A DNA stretch of 64,000 nt from Halomonas gemina (GCF_023554995.1 NZ_JAMJPK010000010.1:1-64000); one strand, 5' to 3'; positions 35,608 through 45,187 are shown, counted from the first letter of the stretch. Made by a program: numbers and translations. Notes: generated from the sequence alone by a model not told the origin.

Positions 35608-36345
35608 CTATCCCCAGCCGTCGATAATCAGCCGGATGCCCAGCAGGATCAGCAAGCTCAGGATGACCCGGAAGAAGAGTTCACCGCTCAGCCGCTTCTG
35701 AATGACCAGCCCCAGGCGCACCCCCAGCCAGGCCACCGGGATCAGCAGCAGCGCGATGGTGAGGTTCGCCACATTCAGCAGGCCGAGCAGGCCGTAGGGC
35801 ACCAGCTTGACCAGGTTGGTGGCGGCCAGGAAGACCACGGCGGTGGCGAGGAACTGCTCCCTGGTGAGCCGGCACTGCAGCAGGTAGAAGTTGAGTGGCG
35901 GCCCCCCGGCGTGGGCGATGAAGCTGGTGAAGCCGGCGATACCGCCACTCAGCCCACCGACCCAGACCGGCATGACGCGGCCGCGGAAGGGCTTGAGCAG
36001 TCCCCACAGGCCGAACAGGATCGAGAACACCCCCAGCAGCACCTTCAGCAGCTCCTCATCGAAGCGGCCATAGGTCAGGTAGCCGACCGCCACGCCCAGC
36101 ACCGCCGGGGGAAACATCAGCCACAGAACGGACCCCACACGGTGGCGCCACCAGGCCTTCAGGCTGAAGACGTCCATGACGATCAGCAGCGGCAGCATGA
36201 CGGCCACGGCGAAGGCCGGGCTGGCCTTCAGCGAGATCAGCGGCACCGCCACCACCCCGACGCCGCCGGCGAAGCCCGATTTCGATATGCCGGTAATCAG
36301 CACGGCGATGATGATCAACACAATGAACTGCCAGTCGTACACCAT
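35608..36345 (-). CDS. Sulfite exporter TauE/SafE-family membrane protein
   Basis: The 245-aa protein has about eight helices. It opens MVYDWQFIVLIIIAVLITGI, then 'SKSGFAGGVGVVAVPLISLK', 'AGFTSFIAHAGGPPLNFYLL' and 'ATNLVKLVPYGLLGLLN', all TauE/SafE hallmarks. The family exports sulfite, sulfoacetate and other organic anions. ATG 36345 follows AGGGG. It lies between the terminator of the catabolic operon and the fusion regulator gene (81 nt) and may be cotranscribed with the regulator, perhaps exporting an acidic by-product of the pathway. Confidence 0.85.
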   Translation of the reverse strand: MVYDWQFIVLIIIAVLITGISKSGFAGGVGVVAVPLISLKASPAFAVAVMLPLLIVMDVFSLKAWWRHRVGSVLWLMFPPAVLGVAVGYLTYGRFDEELLKVLLGVFSILFGLWGLLKPFRGRVMPVWVGGLSGGIAGFTSFIAHAGGPPLNFYLLQCRLTREQFLATAVVFLAATNLVKLVPYGLLGLLNVANLTIALLLIPVAWLGVRLGLVIQKRLSGELFFRVILSLLILLGIRLIIDGWG

Positions 36346-36370
36346 GCAGGCCCCTGCTCTCTGACCGGAT

Positions 36371-36399
36371 ATAAAAAGGGGCCGTGACGATCACGGCCC
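36371..36399 (-). terminator. Rho-independent terminator of the ABC/hydroxyquinol operon
   Basis: On the minus strand a 9-bp stem GGGCCGTGA/TCACGGCCC (36379-36399, loop 3 nt) is followed by CTTTTTAT. It lies about 75 nt after the nitroreductase stop and marks the 3' end of the nine-gene operon. This is the clearest canonical terminator in the window. Confidence 0.85.
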
Positions 36400-36475
36400 A
36401 ATCGGAGGAGTACATTGCCGCCCATGAAGGGAACGCCTCATGGGATGTCAGGGAGTCGCCTCCCGGAAGGCCACA

Positions 36476-37066
36476 TCACAGGACGTCGCAAACCTCCTCG
36501 AACTTGAAGCGGTCCTGGCGCGGGAAGAGCGCCGAGGCATCGCCGTACCCCAGGTTACAGAGGAAGTTGCTCTTCACCTGTCCATCGGGGAAGAACTCCT
36601 CATCCACGGCCGCATTGTTGAAGCCAGACATCGGCCCGGCATTCAGTCCCAAGGCGCGGGCGGCCAGGATAAAGTAGCCCCCCTGGATGGAGCTGTTGCG
36701 GAACGCCGTCGTATTGATGAAGTCGGTCTTGCCCTCGAACAGCGACTTGGCGTCCTTGTTGTGGGAAAACATCCGCGGAAGGTGCTGGTAGAATTCGGTG
36801 TCGTAGCCCAGCACGGCCACCACGGGCGCCTTCATGGTCTTCTCCTGGTTGCCGGGAAGCAGCGCCGGCTTGAGGCGCTCCTTGGCCGCCTGGCTCTTCA
36901 GGAAGAGCACGCGAAGGGGCTGGCAGTTCATGGAGGTCGGGCCGAAATGCATCAGGTGATACAGCTCGCGCAGCTTCTCCTCGCTCACGTCCTGATCCGT
37001 CCACACGTTGTGGGTACGTGCCTCGGTGAACAAGGTCTCGACCGCATGGTTATCGATGACAGTCAT
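36476..37066 (-). CDS. Nitroreductase-family protein, RutE/malonic semialdehyde reductase-like
   Basis: The 196-aa FMN protein has the RutE-type landmarks 'LYHLMHFGPTSMNCQPLRVL', 'SIQGGYFILAARALGLNAGP' with 'MSGFNN', and 'NFLCNLGYGD'. RutE reduces malonic semialdehyde to 3-hydroxypropionate in pyrimidine degradation; relatives reduce other small aldehydes or quinones. As the last gene of this operon it may recycle a reactive semialdehyde or quinone. AGAGGAAAG precedes the start. It is followed by a strong terminator. Confidence 0.8.
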   Translation of the reverse strand: MTVIDNHAVETLFTEARTHNVWTDQDVSEEKLRELYHLMHFGPTSMNCQPLRVLFLKSQAAKERLKPALLPGNQEKTMKAPVVAVLGYDTEFYQHLPRMFSHNKDAKSLFEGKTDFINTTAFRNSSIQGGYFILAARALGLNAGPMSGFNNAAVDEEFFPDGQVKSNFLCNLGYGDASALFPRQDRFKFEEVCDVL

Positions 37067-37121
37067 ATCGCTTTCCTCTTGCTGGGTGGTTGTTGCTGGT
37101 TGGCTTCGTCTTGCGATGGGA

Positions 37122-37985
37122 CTAGCGGCTCGTCTTCAGGCCGAAGTCATACTTCAGATGGCGGAAGGGGACTTCCATCGACCGTCCATCCGGTGCCCTT
37201 CCCGGTGGCAGCAGCTCATACTCCCTGACCAGGGAATCCTTGACGCCGAAGACGGCATCGGAATCGAGATAGGGGTCGTCCTCGGCGAAGACCTGGGTCA
37301 CCAGGGTCTCGTAGCCCTCGGCCATCAGCATGAAGTGCACATGGGCGGGCCGGTAAGGATGTCGCCCCGTGACCTCCAGCATCTTGCCGACCGGGCCGTC
37401 GGTGGGAATCGGGTAGGGTGAGGGGGTCACCGTCCAGAAGGCATAGCGCCCCTGGTCGTCAGTGGTGAACCTGGCCCGCAGCGAGGCACTCTCGAGCTCC
37501 TTCTGGACGTCGTAGAACCCTTCGCTGTCCGATTGCCAGACATCGATGACGACATTGGCCAGCGGCTCGCCGCGCCCGTCATGCACTCGCCCCTCCACGA
37601 AGAAGGGCTCGCCCTCGACGTTCCAGTCGATCGACTCGCCCTGAGCGACCTCGGGCGGGTCGGCCACATAGAAGGGGCCCAGCACCGTGCTTTCCGACAC
37701 CATGGGATCCGAGGTCTGATGATTAATGGCATCGACCAGCATCGTCACGCCCAGGGTATCGGAGAGCAGGATGAACTCCTGACGCTTGTCGTCGCACATC
37801 TGGCCGGTGCGGGTCAGGAAGTCGATGGCCTGGGTCCACTCCTGTTCGGTGGGCTCCACCTCACGGATGAAGGCGTGCAGGTGGGTCACCAGGCTGTTCA
37901 GCACGCTCTTCAGGCGCTCGTCACTGCAGCCGGCGAACTGCTCGATCACGGCGTCCGTGATGTTCTCTGCATTGAGGTTTCGCAT
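37122..37985 (-). CDS. Intradiol ring-cleavage dioxygenase, hydroxyquinol 1,2-dioxygenase type
   Basis: The 287-aa protein has the N-terminal dimer helices of catechol/hydroxyquinol dioxygenases (residues 1-100, with 'WTQAIDFLTRTGQMCDDKRQ'). The catalytic barrel starts at 'VLGPFYVADPP' and includes 'VVIDVWQSDSEGFYDVQ', 'TVTPSPYPIPTDGPVGKML' and the iron-ligand H-x-H in 'HPYRPAHVHFML'. It cleaves benzene-1,2,4-triol to maleylacetate with Fe(III). The maleylacetate reductase gene in the same operon supports hydroxyquinol over catechol as substrate. No aromatic hydroxylase lies in the operon. Confidence 0.85.
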   Translation of the reverse strand: MRNLNAENITDAVIEQFAGCSDERLKSVLNSLVTHLHAFIREVEPTEQEWTQAIDFLTRTGQMCDDKRQEFILLSDTLGVTMLVDAINHQTSDPMVSESTVLGPFYVADPPEVAQGESIDWNVEGEPFFVEGRVHDGRGEPLANVVIDVWQSDSEGFYDVQKELESASLRARFTTDDQGRYAFWTVTPSPYPIPTDGPVGKMLEVTGRHPYRPAHVHFMLMAEGYETLVTQVFAEDDPYLDSDAVFGVKDSLVREYELLPPGRAPDGRSMEVPFRHLKYDFGLKTSR

Positions 37986-37989
37986 GGGG

Positions 37990-38895
37990 TCATTTCCTCT
38001 CGATGGCCGGCAGCCCGGAGAGGCGCTCGGTGTGGTGGATCGTGGCGATGTAGTCATCCCCACCGTGCCCCGTGCCGATCAGCGAGCTGTAGGCCTCGCG
38101 CATCTGGGCGGCCAGGGGCACGGCGACACCGTCTCCGTGGGCACAGCCGAGGATCAGGTCCAGGTCCTTGGCCATCTGGGCGGCCGAGAAGGTGGAGGTG
38201 AAGTCACGGTCCTTCAGCGGCTGGGTCTTGTACTTGACCATCGGCGAGCCCACGGCACTGTCGGCCATCAGGTCCAGCATCGCGTCCCAGCCGATGTTGC
38301 CCTTGCGGGCCATCGCCAGGGCCTCGCCCATCATCCCGGCGCTCACCGCGATCATCAGGTTGATGGCCAGCTTGGCGTAGCGAGCCTGCTCATCGTCACC
38401 GAGCCAGTACTGGGCCTTGGTGAAGGTGTTCATCACCGGCACGGCCTCCTCCAGGGCCTCGCGCGGACCGGAGACCATGGCCGACAGGGTCCCGGACTCG
38501 GCGGCGACCGGGTTGCCCGACACCGGGCTACGCAGATAGGCAATGCCCCGCTCCTCGGCGGCCACGGCCACCCTGGCGGAGGCCTCGATGCTGACGGTAC
38601 TGGTCTCGATAAGCACACTCCCCGGCGCCAGCTTCGCCAGCAGCTGGCCGGTTTCCAGCGTCAGGCCCAGCAGCGCCTTGTCGTCGGGAATCGAGACGAA
38701 GACCAGGCGGCAGCCCTCGACGGCGGAGGCCAGGTCCTCATGTGCCGTGATGCCGGCCTGCTCGGCCAGCGCCATCCGCTCGGCGCTGAGGTCGAATCCC
38801 TGGACGGGGTAGCCGGCCGCGGCGATCCGCGTCGCCATGGGCAAACCCAGCTTGCCCAGGCCAATCCAGGCTACCTTGGTGGTGGTGGTGGTCAT
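37990..38895 (-). CDS. NAD(P)-dependent beta-hydroxyacid dehydrogenase (3-hydroxyisobutyrate dehydrogenase/GarR type)
   Basis: The 301-aa protein has a Rossmann N-terminus ('VAWIGLGKLGLPMATRIAAA'), the substrate loop 'YLRSPVSGNPVAAESGTLSA' and the catalytic Lys in 'ARYAKLAINLMIAV'. The family oxidises or reduces 3-hydroxyacids such as 3-hydroxyisobutyrate, tartronate semialdehyde and 3-hydroxypropionate. ATG 38895 overlaps the amidohydrolase stop by 4 nt, and the dioxygenase start lies 4 nt beyond its stop. It could consume the product of the RutE-like reductase or handle a side chain of the imported compound. Confidence 0.8.
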   Translation of the reverse strand: MTTTTTKVAWIGLGKLGLPMATRIAAAGYPVQGFDLSAERMALAEQAGITAHEDLASAVEGCRLVFVSIPDDKALLGLTLETGQLLAKLAPGSVLIETSTVSIEASARVAVAAEERGIAYLRSPVSGNPVAAESGTLSAMVSGPREALEEAVPVMNTFTKAQYWLGDDEQARYAKLAINLMIAVSAGMMGEALAMARKGNIGWDAMLDLMADSAVGSPMVKYKTQPLKDRDFTSTFSAAQMAKDLDLILGCAHGDGVAVPLAAQMREAYSSLIGTGHGGDDYIATIHHTERLSGLPAIERK

Positions 38896-40256
38896 TGTGA
38901 CGCCCCCTCTTGTTGCCGTGACTGAAGCTCGGCATTGATGCGGTGGCCGGAGGCTGCCAGGTGGCTGATCCCCTCCTCGACGTCCCCCAGCAGCTTGCCG
39001 TGTCGCTTGTGGAATTCCCCCGCCACCATGACGCTGTCGACGTTGGCGAGACTCGCCTGCATGACCACAGCCGATACCGGATCGTTGACCGGCTGCATGT
39101 TCAGCAGGCCGCTGTCCAGCAGCACGATGTCGGCCTGCTTGCCCGGCGTCAGACTGCCGATGCGCCCCTCGAGGCCCAGGGCCCTCGCCCCATCGACGGT
39201 GATCCACTGAAGCGCCTCGCGGGTGCGGATGGTCGAGGTGTCGGGTATCGTGCCCTGCTCGCGTCGCGAGGCATCGTTGTCCAGCGAGCGCTGCATGCCC
39301 AGTGCCATGCGGGCGACGCAGAACATGTCACCGGAAATGACCGATTCGAGATCCACTCCCAGGGAGACGACACCGCCGTGTCGGCGAACGTGGCCGGTGA
39401 TCGGGAAGCCGTGCCCCTGGGTCATCTCGTTCTCGGGGGCGATGGAGAAGGTCACGCCCTGCTCGCAGAAGCGGGCCAGCTGGCCGTCGTCCAGGCTCTG
39501 CCCATGCACGATGTTGATGTCCGGCCCCAGCAGCCCCTGCTCCTCGATCACGTCCCAGCCACCGGGGCTGACGGCCTCGCCGCCGCCCTGGTGCATCGAG
39601 GCCACCAGGCCGAACTCCTTGGCCAGTCGGAAATCGTGCAGGCTGACCTCGAGGGTGGAGTAATGCGGCCCGAGAATCGCCAGCCCCAGGGTCACGCGTC
39701 CCTCGCGGTCGCCCAGCGAGCCGGCGAGCAGCCGCTCGACCTCGCTGCGCGGATGGGGGATCTCGCTGAAGTGCGGCTGGCCCGGCTTGGGGTCCGGCTT
39801 GGGAGAGCCATGGAAGAACAGCGCCCGGATACCGGACTCCTCGAGCCCGCGGATGGCCGCATCGGTATGCTCGGGCGTGGGGTTGTTGTGGCACCAGTCA
39901 CCCAGGGTGGTAGTACCGCAGTTGAGCTGGTTGAGCGCGCCCATACGGGTGGCGATGTGGATGTCATCCGGGGTGAACAGGGTCGCCAGGCCGCGATGCA
40001 CATGGCCGAAGTACTCGAGCAGCGTCCAGTTGGCGGCGACGCCGCGCAGCCCCGTCTGCCAGGTATGCATATGGGCATTGACCAGCCCGGGGATCAGGAT
40101 GCCGCCCCGGCAGTCGACCACTTCGGCCCCCTCGGACGGCAGGTCATGGCCAACCGCCAGGATACGATCGTCTTCCACCAGCACCTGGCCCTTGGCCAGA
40201 TCGCCGATCTCGGGGTCCATGGTCACCACGGTGGCATTGGTCAGCAGGGTCTTCAT
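38892..40256 (-). CDS. Amidohydrolase-superfamily deaminase/hydrolase (TrzA/AtzA, 8-oxoguanine deaminase-like)
   Basis: The 454-aa metal hydrolase has the first metal pair His62 and His64 in 'GLVNAHMHTWQTGLRG', later His residues in 'GLVASMHQGGGEA' and 'NIVHGQSLDD', and an Asp region 'VVSLGVDLESVISGDMF'. The C-terminal block 'ALGLEGRIGSLTPGKQADIV' is typical of the cytosine-deaminase/chlorohydrolase subgroup, acting on amino, chloro or methylthio groups of N-heterocycles. In this operon it may remove a heteroatom group from the imported precursor. It overlaps both neighbouring genes by 4 nt. Confidence 0.8.
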   Translation of the reverse strand: MKTLLTNATVVTMDPEIGDLAKGQVLVEDDRILAVGHDLPSEGAEVVDCRGGILIPGLVNAHMHTWQTGLRGVAANWTLLEYFGHVHRGLATLFTPDDIHIATRMGALNQLNCGTTTLGDWCHNNPTPEHTDAAIRGLEESGIRALFFHGSPKPDPKPGQPHFSEIPHPRSEVERLLAGSLGDREGRVTLGLAILGPHYSTLEVSLHDFRLAKEFGLVASMHQGGGEAVSPGGWDVIEEQGLLGPDINIVHGQSLDDGQLARFCEQGVTFSIAPENEMTQGHGFPITGHVRRHGGVVSLGVDLESVISGDMFCVARMALGMQRSLDNDASRREQGTIPDTSTIRTREALQWITVDGARALGLEGRIGSLTPGKQADIVLLDSGLLNMQPVNDPVSAVVMQASLANVDSVMVAGEFHKRHGKLLGDVEEGISHLAASGHRINAELQSRQQEGASQ

Positions 40257-41332
40257 GCGTCAGTAACCTCCCTTGACGTCGGGCGACGGCCGGCATGGGC
40301 ATCGCTCAACAGGCGATGGATGCCGTCGGCCTCGATCTCGCGCGGGTTCCAGTAGGGATTGCCCGTGGCGATCTCGGTCGCCCGGTCGATATCGCTCTCC
40401 TGCAGGCCGATGTCGCGCAGGGCCAGGGGGGCGCCCACGGCGCGCGCCAGGTCATAAAGTCCGCCGGCCGCGTCGCCCGCGCCCAGCGCCCGGGCGATGC
40501 GTGCCATCGCTTCCGGCGCCGCCTCGGCGTTGTAGGCCACGGCGTGGGGCAGCACGATGGTATGGGTCTCGGCATGGGGCAGGTCGAAGGAGCCGCCCAG
40601 GGTGTGGCAGAGCTTGTGATGCAGCGACATCCCGACGGAGCCGAGGCAGGCACCGCACAGCCAGGCACCATAGAGGGCATCCGAACGCGCGTCCTGGTCG
40701 GCGGGATTCTCGGCGATCACCGGAAGGCTTCGCGCCAGGGCGGCGATGCCCTCCTCGGCCATCAGCGAGACCACCGGGTTGCGGTCCTTGGCGTAGAGCG
40801 CCTCCACCGCATGGGCGATGGCATTGATGCCGCTGGTCCCGGACATGCCGACCGGCAGACCCAGCGTCAGGTCGACGTCATAGATCACCACCTCGGGCAG
40901 TACCTCGAGGGTGCGCTGGGTCGTCTTGAGGCCGCCTTTGGTTTCCCCGAGGATCGGCGTCATCTCGGAGCCGGCATAGGTCGTGGGGATCGCCACCTGG
41001 GGCAGGCCGGCGCGAAGGGCGATGGCCTTGCCGAGCCCGATGGTGGAGCCGCCCCCGATGGCCACGGTGCAGTCCGCCTCGAGTTCCTCGACATGGCGCA
41101 TCGCCGCGTCGGTGACCTCGACCGGGGTGTGCATCCTGGCCTCGGCGAAGAGGCCGGCCCCTAGCTCGCCCAGTTGGGCGAGCACCTCGCGGGCCTGGCC
41201 TGCCTGCTCGGGCGTTGCCAGGACGAGTGCTCGGTGGCAGCCCAGTTCACGGACCTCGTCGGCGAGTCGGGTCAGGGTTCCCTGGCCGAAGATGACGCGT
41301 GACGGCAGGCCGTTATAGATGAAGGGCATCAT
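40253..41332 (-). CDS. Maleylacetate reductase
   Basis: The 359-aa iron-alcohol-dehydrogenase-fold protein has 'CTVAIGGGSTIGLGKAIALR' for NAD(P) binding, 'TSGINAIAHAVEALYAKDRN', and the His-rich segment 'LHHKLCHTLGGSFDLPHAET'. 'YAGSEMTPILGETKGGLKTT' and 'LTLGLPVGMSGTSGINAI' are characteristic of maleylacetate reductases (TfdF, GraC and MacA type). It reduces maleylacetate to 3-oxoadipate. With the intradiol dioxygenase in the same operon it completes lower hydroxyquinol catabolism, feeding the PcaF/BKACE step encoded 10 kb away. Confidence 0.88.
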   Translation of the reverse strand: MMPFIYNGLPSRVIFGQGTLTRLADEVRELGCHRALVLATPEQAGQAREVLAQLGELGAGLFAEARMHTPVEVTDAAMRHVEELEADCTVAIGGGSTIGLGKAIALRAGLPQVAIPTTYAGSEMTPILGETKGGLKTTQRTLEVLPEVVIYDVDLTLGLPVGMSGTSGINAIAHAVEALYAKDRNPVVSLMAEEGIAALARSLPVIAENPADQDARSDALYGAWLCGACLGSVGMSLHHKLCHTLGGSFDLPHAETHTIVLPHAVAYNAEAAPEAMARIARALGAGDAAGGLYDLARAVGAPLALRDIGLQESDIDRATEIATGNPYWNPREIEADGIHRLLSDAHAGRRPTSREVTDA

Positions 41333-41385
41333 GGTGGTGTCCTCTTGATTGCGTGGGAAGCTGGGTCGCGGGTCGCATGGACACA

Positions 41386-42960
41386 TCAGGCCGAGGCCGA
41401 GTGGGAAGGCCCGCTGGTTTCCGTGACGTACTGCCCGGTGATGGCCTGAACCAGCTTGTCCTCGGATACCGCATCGCCGTCGAATTCGGCCGTCACCCGG
41501 CCGTCATACATCGCGATGATGCGGTTGCTGACACCCAGCACCTCGGGCATTTCCGACGAGATCACCAGTACCGCATAGCCCGACCGGGCCAGTTCCTTGA
41601 TCAGCGCATGGATCTCGGCCTTGGAGCCCACGTCGATGCCGCGGGTCGGCTCGTCGAGGATCAGCAGCTTGGGGTGGGTGTGCAGCCACTTGCCGATGAC
41701 GATCTTCTGCTGGTTGCCGCCGCTGAGGTTGCCGACCTTCTGGCGCCAGCTGGGCGTCTTGATCTTCATCGCCTGCTGGTACTTGTCGTAGACGACCTTC
41801 TCTTCCCTGGTCTTCATGAAGCCCATGGAGGAGACACTGCCAAGCGCCGAGAGGGTCATGTTGTCGCGACAGTTCATGCCGAGGATCAGGCCCTGGTCCT
41901 TGCGATCCTCAGGCACCAGCGCGATCCCCTCTAACACCGCATCGTGGGTGGAACGGATCGTCTCGACCTTGCCGTCGAGCAGGATCTCGCCGGCCGATGG
42001 CTGACGCAGCCCGAAGATCGTCTCGGCGACTTCGGAGCGGCCTGCGCCGACCAGACCGTACATGCCGACGATCTCGCCCTTACGCACGTTGAAGCTGACG
42101 TCCTCGAAGACCCCCTTGACCGTGAGGTTGCGCAACTCGAGCATGTTCTCGCCGAAATCCTTCGGCTTGCTGGCGTGATCGAGTTCGAGGGTCCTGCCGA
42201 TCATCAGCTTGGTGACTTCGTCCTCGCTGGTCTCGGCCGTATTCAGGGTCCCGTTGTACTCGCCGTCACGCAGGACCGAGATGCGCTGAGAGAGGTAGAA
42301 GATCTCGTCCATGCGGTGCGAGATGTAGACGATGCCTACCCCCTGCTCCTGCAGGTTGTGGATGATGTCGTAGAGCACCGGTTTCTCGTGGTCGGTCAGT
42401 GATGCCGTCGGCTCGTCGAAGACCACGATCCGCGGTGTGAAGACCAGGGCTCGGGCGATCTCGACCATCTGCTTCTTGGCAATGGAGAGATTGCTGACCA
42501 TGTCGCGGGAGCTGAAGGTACACTTGAGGCGATTGAGTATCTCGGTGCTGTCGGCATGCAGCTTCTTCCAGTCGACGCGGTTGCCCCATTTCAGCGGCAG
42601 GCTGCCCAGGAAGATGTTCTCCGCCACCGACATCTCGGGGACCAGCGACTGCTCCTGGTGAATCAGCACGATACCGCTCTTCTTGGCCTGCTTGGGGTTC
42701 TCGAAGGACTTCTCCTCTCCCGCCAGTATGATCTGGCCCCCGTTGGGCTGGTGCTTGCCGGCCAGCACCTTCATCAGGGTGGACTTGCCGGCGCCGTTCT
42801 CGCCCAGCAGGGCATGCACCTCACCCGCCCTGACGTCGAAGCTGACCTTGTTCAGGGCCACCACACCGGGGAACTTCTTGGTGATATCGATCAACGACAG
42901 TACGGGGCTCGGGGAATCCGCACCGTGACTGGCGTTCCGGTTCATGGCTGCAGTGCTCAT
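41386..42960 (-). CDS. Ribose-type sugar ABC transporter, double ATP-binding protein
   Basis: The 524-aa protein contains two ABC domains. The first has Walker A 'GENGAGKSTLMKVLAG', signature 'LSIAKKQMVEIARAL' and Walker B 'IVVFDEPTASL'. The second has a degenerate Walker A ('GLVGAGRSEVAETIFG'), signature 'LSGGNQQKIVIGKWL' and 'LLILDEPTRGID'. This is the RbsA/MglA arrangement of carbohydrate uptake class 2 importers. ATG 42960 overlaps the permease stop. It powers the two permeases encoded upstream. Confidence 0.92.
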   Translation of the reverse strand: MSTAAMNRNASHGADSPSPVLSLIDITKKFPGVVALNKVSFDVRAGEVHALLGENGAGKSTLMKVLAGKHQPNGGQIILAGEEKSFENPKQAKKSGIVLIHQEQSLVPEMSVAENIFLGSLPLKWGNRVDWKKLHADSTEILNRLKCTFSSRDMVSNLSIAKKQMVEIARALVFTPRIVVFDEPTASLTDHEKPVLYDIIHNLQEQGVGIVYISHRMDEIFYLSQRISVLRDGEYNGTLNTAETSEDEVTKLMIGRTLELDHASKPKDFGENMLELRNLTVKGVFEDVSFNVRKGEIVGMYGLVGAGRSEVAETIFGLRQPSAGEILLDGKVETIRSTHDAVLEGIALVPEDRKDQGLILGMNCRDNMTLSALGSVSSMGFMKTREEKVVYDKYQQAMKIKTPSWRQKVGNLSGGNQQKIVIGKWLHTHPKLLILDEPTRGIDVGSKAEIHALIKELARSGYAVLVISSEMPEVLGVSNRIIAMYDGRVTAEFDGDAVSEDKLVQAITGQYVTETSGPSHSASA

Positions 42961-43916
42961 ATGCTGACTCCCTTGCTGGCATGGACATTGATCCGCTGGT
43001 CGATGATCAGCACCGAGATCAGGATGACGCCGAGAATGACCAGCACGTAGAAGGCCGGCACCTGCATCAGGTTCATGCCGTTACGCAGGATCCCGATGGC
43101 CAGCACGCCGCCCAGGGTGCCGGTGATGCTGCCGAATCCGCCTGCCAGCTTGGTGCCGCCGAGCACTACCGCCGTGATGGTCCAGAGCTCGTAGTCACGA
43201 CCCAGGTTCGGCGTTGCGGCGCCCATCTGGGTCGCGAGCATCACGCCGGCCAGGGCCGCGAAGAACCCCACGATCATGAAGTTGATCATCATGTGACGAC
43301 CGATGCGGATACCCGCATCCAGGGCGGCCTCGGGGTTGCCGCCCACGGCGAAGGTATTGCGCCCATGGCCGGTCTTCTTCAGCACCAGATGCATCACCAG
43401 GGTGCAGATGAGGAAGATGATGGCGAGTACGGGAAACGGCCCGATCGAGGCGACCCCGAAGTCGGAGAAGGCGAAATTGGTGGCGTAGAAGGACTGCTCT
43501 TCGGTGTAGACGAAGATGAGGCCACGGATACCGATCATGGCCCCCAGGGTCACAATGAAGGCGTTGACGCCGGTCTTCCAGACGATCAGGCCATTGATGG
43601 CGCCCAACACGAGGCCCGATGCCAGAGCGGCGATGACCGCGATGGTGATGCCATAGTCCTGAAGACCGACCGACAATGATGCCGCCAGCCCCAGGACGGC
43701 ACCTACCGAGAGATCAATGTTGCCGTTGATCATCACGTAGGTCATGCCCAGGGCAATCAGCCCGATGGTCGAGGTCTGAACCAGGATATTGGTCAGGTTA
43801 CCGACCGAGAGGAAGTACTCCGACATAAAGCTGAAGAAGACGGTAATGGCGATGACAAATACCCAGATCGGCTGGATAAAGCCACTGCCCTTTAGAAAAT
43901 CCTTCATGTTAATCAT
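42957..43916 (-). CDS. Ribose-type ABC transporter permease, second
   Basis: The 319-aa RbsC-like membrane protein has 'VSLGMTYVMINGNIDLSVGA'-type blocks (here 'ALGMTYVMINGNIDLSVGAV'), 'NAFIVTLGAMIGIRGLIF', 'FAVGGNPEAALDAGIRIGR' and 'VVLGGTKLAGGFGSITGTLG'. The start is uncertain: ATG 43916 is used, with ATG 43907 and GTG 43925 as alternatives. It is one of two different permeases, so the channel may be a heterodimer. The gene lies 14 nt after the first permease gene. Confidence 0.9.
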   Translation of the reverse strand: MINMKDFLKGSGFIQPIWVFVIAITVFFSFMSEYFLSVGNLTNILVQTSTIGLIALGMTYVMINGNIDLSVGAVLGLAASLSVGLQDYGITIAVIAALASGLVLGAINGLIVWKTGVNAFIVTLGAMIGIRGLIFVYTEEQSFYATNFAFSDFGVASIGPFPVLAIIFLICTLVMHLVLKKTGHGRNTFAVGGNPEAALDAGIRIGRHMMINFMIVGFFAALAGVMLATQMGAATPNLGRDYELWTITAVVLGGTKLAGGFGSITGTLGGVLAIGILRNGMNLMQVPAFYVLVILGVILISVLIIDQRINVHASKGVSI

Positions 43917-43930
43917 GTTGATCACCAGGT

Positions 43931-44941
43931 TCAGGAGTGAGTCGTGAACAGACGCTTGCGCTTGTTGGCAAGATCCAGCCACACCGCCAGGATGATGATC
44001 ACCCAGGTGACGAGCCATTGGGTGTAATAGGGATACCCCAACAGCAGCAGGCCGTTCTGGATGAAGCCCAGGATCAGTACCCCGACGATCGTCTTCCAGA
44101 TGCTGCCTGCCCCACCCAACAGGCTGGTTCCCCCGAGAATGATCCCGGCCAGCACCAGCAATTCGTAGCCCTGCCCGACGTTGTTCTGGGAACCCATGAC
44201 CCGCGAGCCCAGAACCAGTGCAGCACAGGCCACGCAGAAGGCCGAGATCAGGTAGGTACTGAATACGCACCAGTTCTTGCGGATACCGGAATACACGGCC
44301 GCGGCCGGGTTACCGCCGACGGCGAAGATGCGCCGACCATAGCTGGTGTAGGACATGACGATCTGCATGATGATCGCCAGCACGGCAAAGAGGATTACCG
44401 GGACCGCGATACCCAGCACATAGCCTCGTCCGAAGAAGGCGAACCAGGTGCCGCTCTGGTTGGCGATATCGACGTTCTTCCCGCCACTATAGATCAGCAC
44501 CAGCCCCTGGATCGCCGACAGCATCGCCAGGGTAACGATCAGCGAATTCAGCCGCATGAAGCCGATCAGGAAGCCGTTGACGGCCCCGATCAACAGCGTG
44601 AAGACGAACATCAGGATGATGGCACCGGTTGGGCCGATCTTGTCATGCAGATCGACGACCAGCACCGTCGAGAAGGAGAGCATCGACCCGACGGAGAGGT
44701 CCAGGTTACCGCCGATGATGACCACCGTGACACCTACGGCAATGATGCCGATGATCGAAGCCTGACGCACCACCGTCATGATATTTGACTGGGAGAGAAA
44801 CTGTTCGGAGAACAGCGAGAAAGCGAACATGCAGATAAGAAAGAAGACCAGGATACCCTGAGCGGAAAGAAAGTTCAGGAGACCTGCCTTATACTTCTTA
44901 TTCAGCATGATGGCTTGTTTACCTTGTTCTACAGAAGCCAT
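43931..44941 (-). CDS. Ribose-type ABC transporter permease, first
   Basis: The 336-aa protein begins MASVEQGKQAIMLNKKYKAG at ATG 44941 after AAAGGTGAG; a longer frame to 45157 is mostly the non-coding gap. It carries 'GVTVVIIGGNLDLSVGSMLS', 'LNSLIVTLAMLSAIQGLVLI', 'FAVGGNPAAAVYSGIRKNW' and 'ILGGTSLLGGAGSIWKTIVG', the RbsC-type pattern. A 246-bp gap separates it from the binding-protein gene, wide enough for an mRNA structure that limits downstream expression. Confidence 0.9.
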   Translation of the reverse strand: MASVEQGKQAIMLNKKYKAGLLNFLSAQGILVFFLICMFAFSLFSEQFLSQSNIMTVVRQASIIGIIAVGVTVVIIGGNLDLSVGSMLSFSTVLVVDLHDKIGPTGAIILMFVFTLLIGAVNGFLIGFMRLNSLIVTLAMLSAIQGLVLIYSGGKNVDIANQSGTWFAFFGRGYVLGIAVPVILFAVLAIIMQIVMSYTSYGRRIFAVGGNPAAAVYSGIRKNWCVFSTYLISAFCVACAALVLGSRVMGSQNNVGQGYELLVLAGIILGGTSLLGGAGSIWKTIVGVLILGFIQNGLLLLGYPYYTQWLVTWVIIILAVWLDLANKRKRLFTTHS

Positions 44942-45187
44942 GATACTCACCTTTATTGGCACTACTGACTGAAGGCCAGGATGCTTCCGTTGCAGTCGTC
45001 GCCCCGATGGCATGCCCGGGAGCATGCCATCGATCCGAGAAAACTCGTGGCCATTTGGCATGGCAGACGGAACAGAGTGTCGTTCCTGGTGTTCCGAAAG
45101 AAGAGTCTTTATCAAATATTCCGGAACCACTGTCCCCGGGTCACCTGAGAAGGCCAAGCCCCCTGCGTGACCCGAGAACCCCGAAGC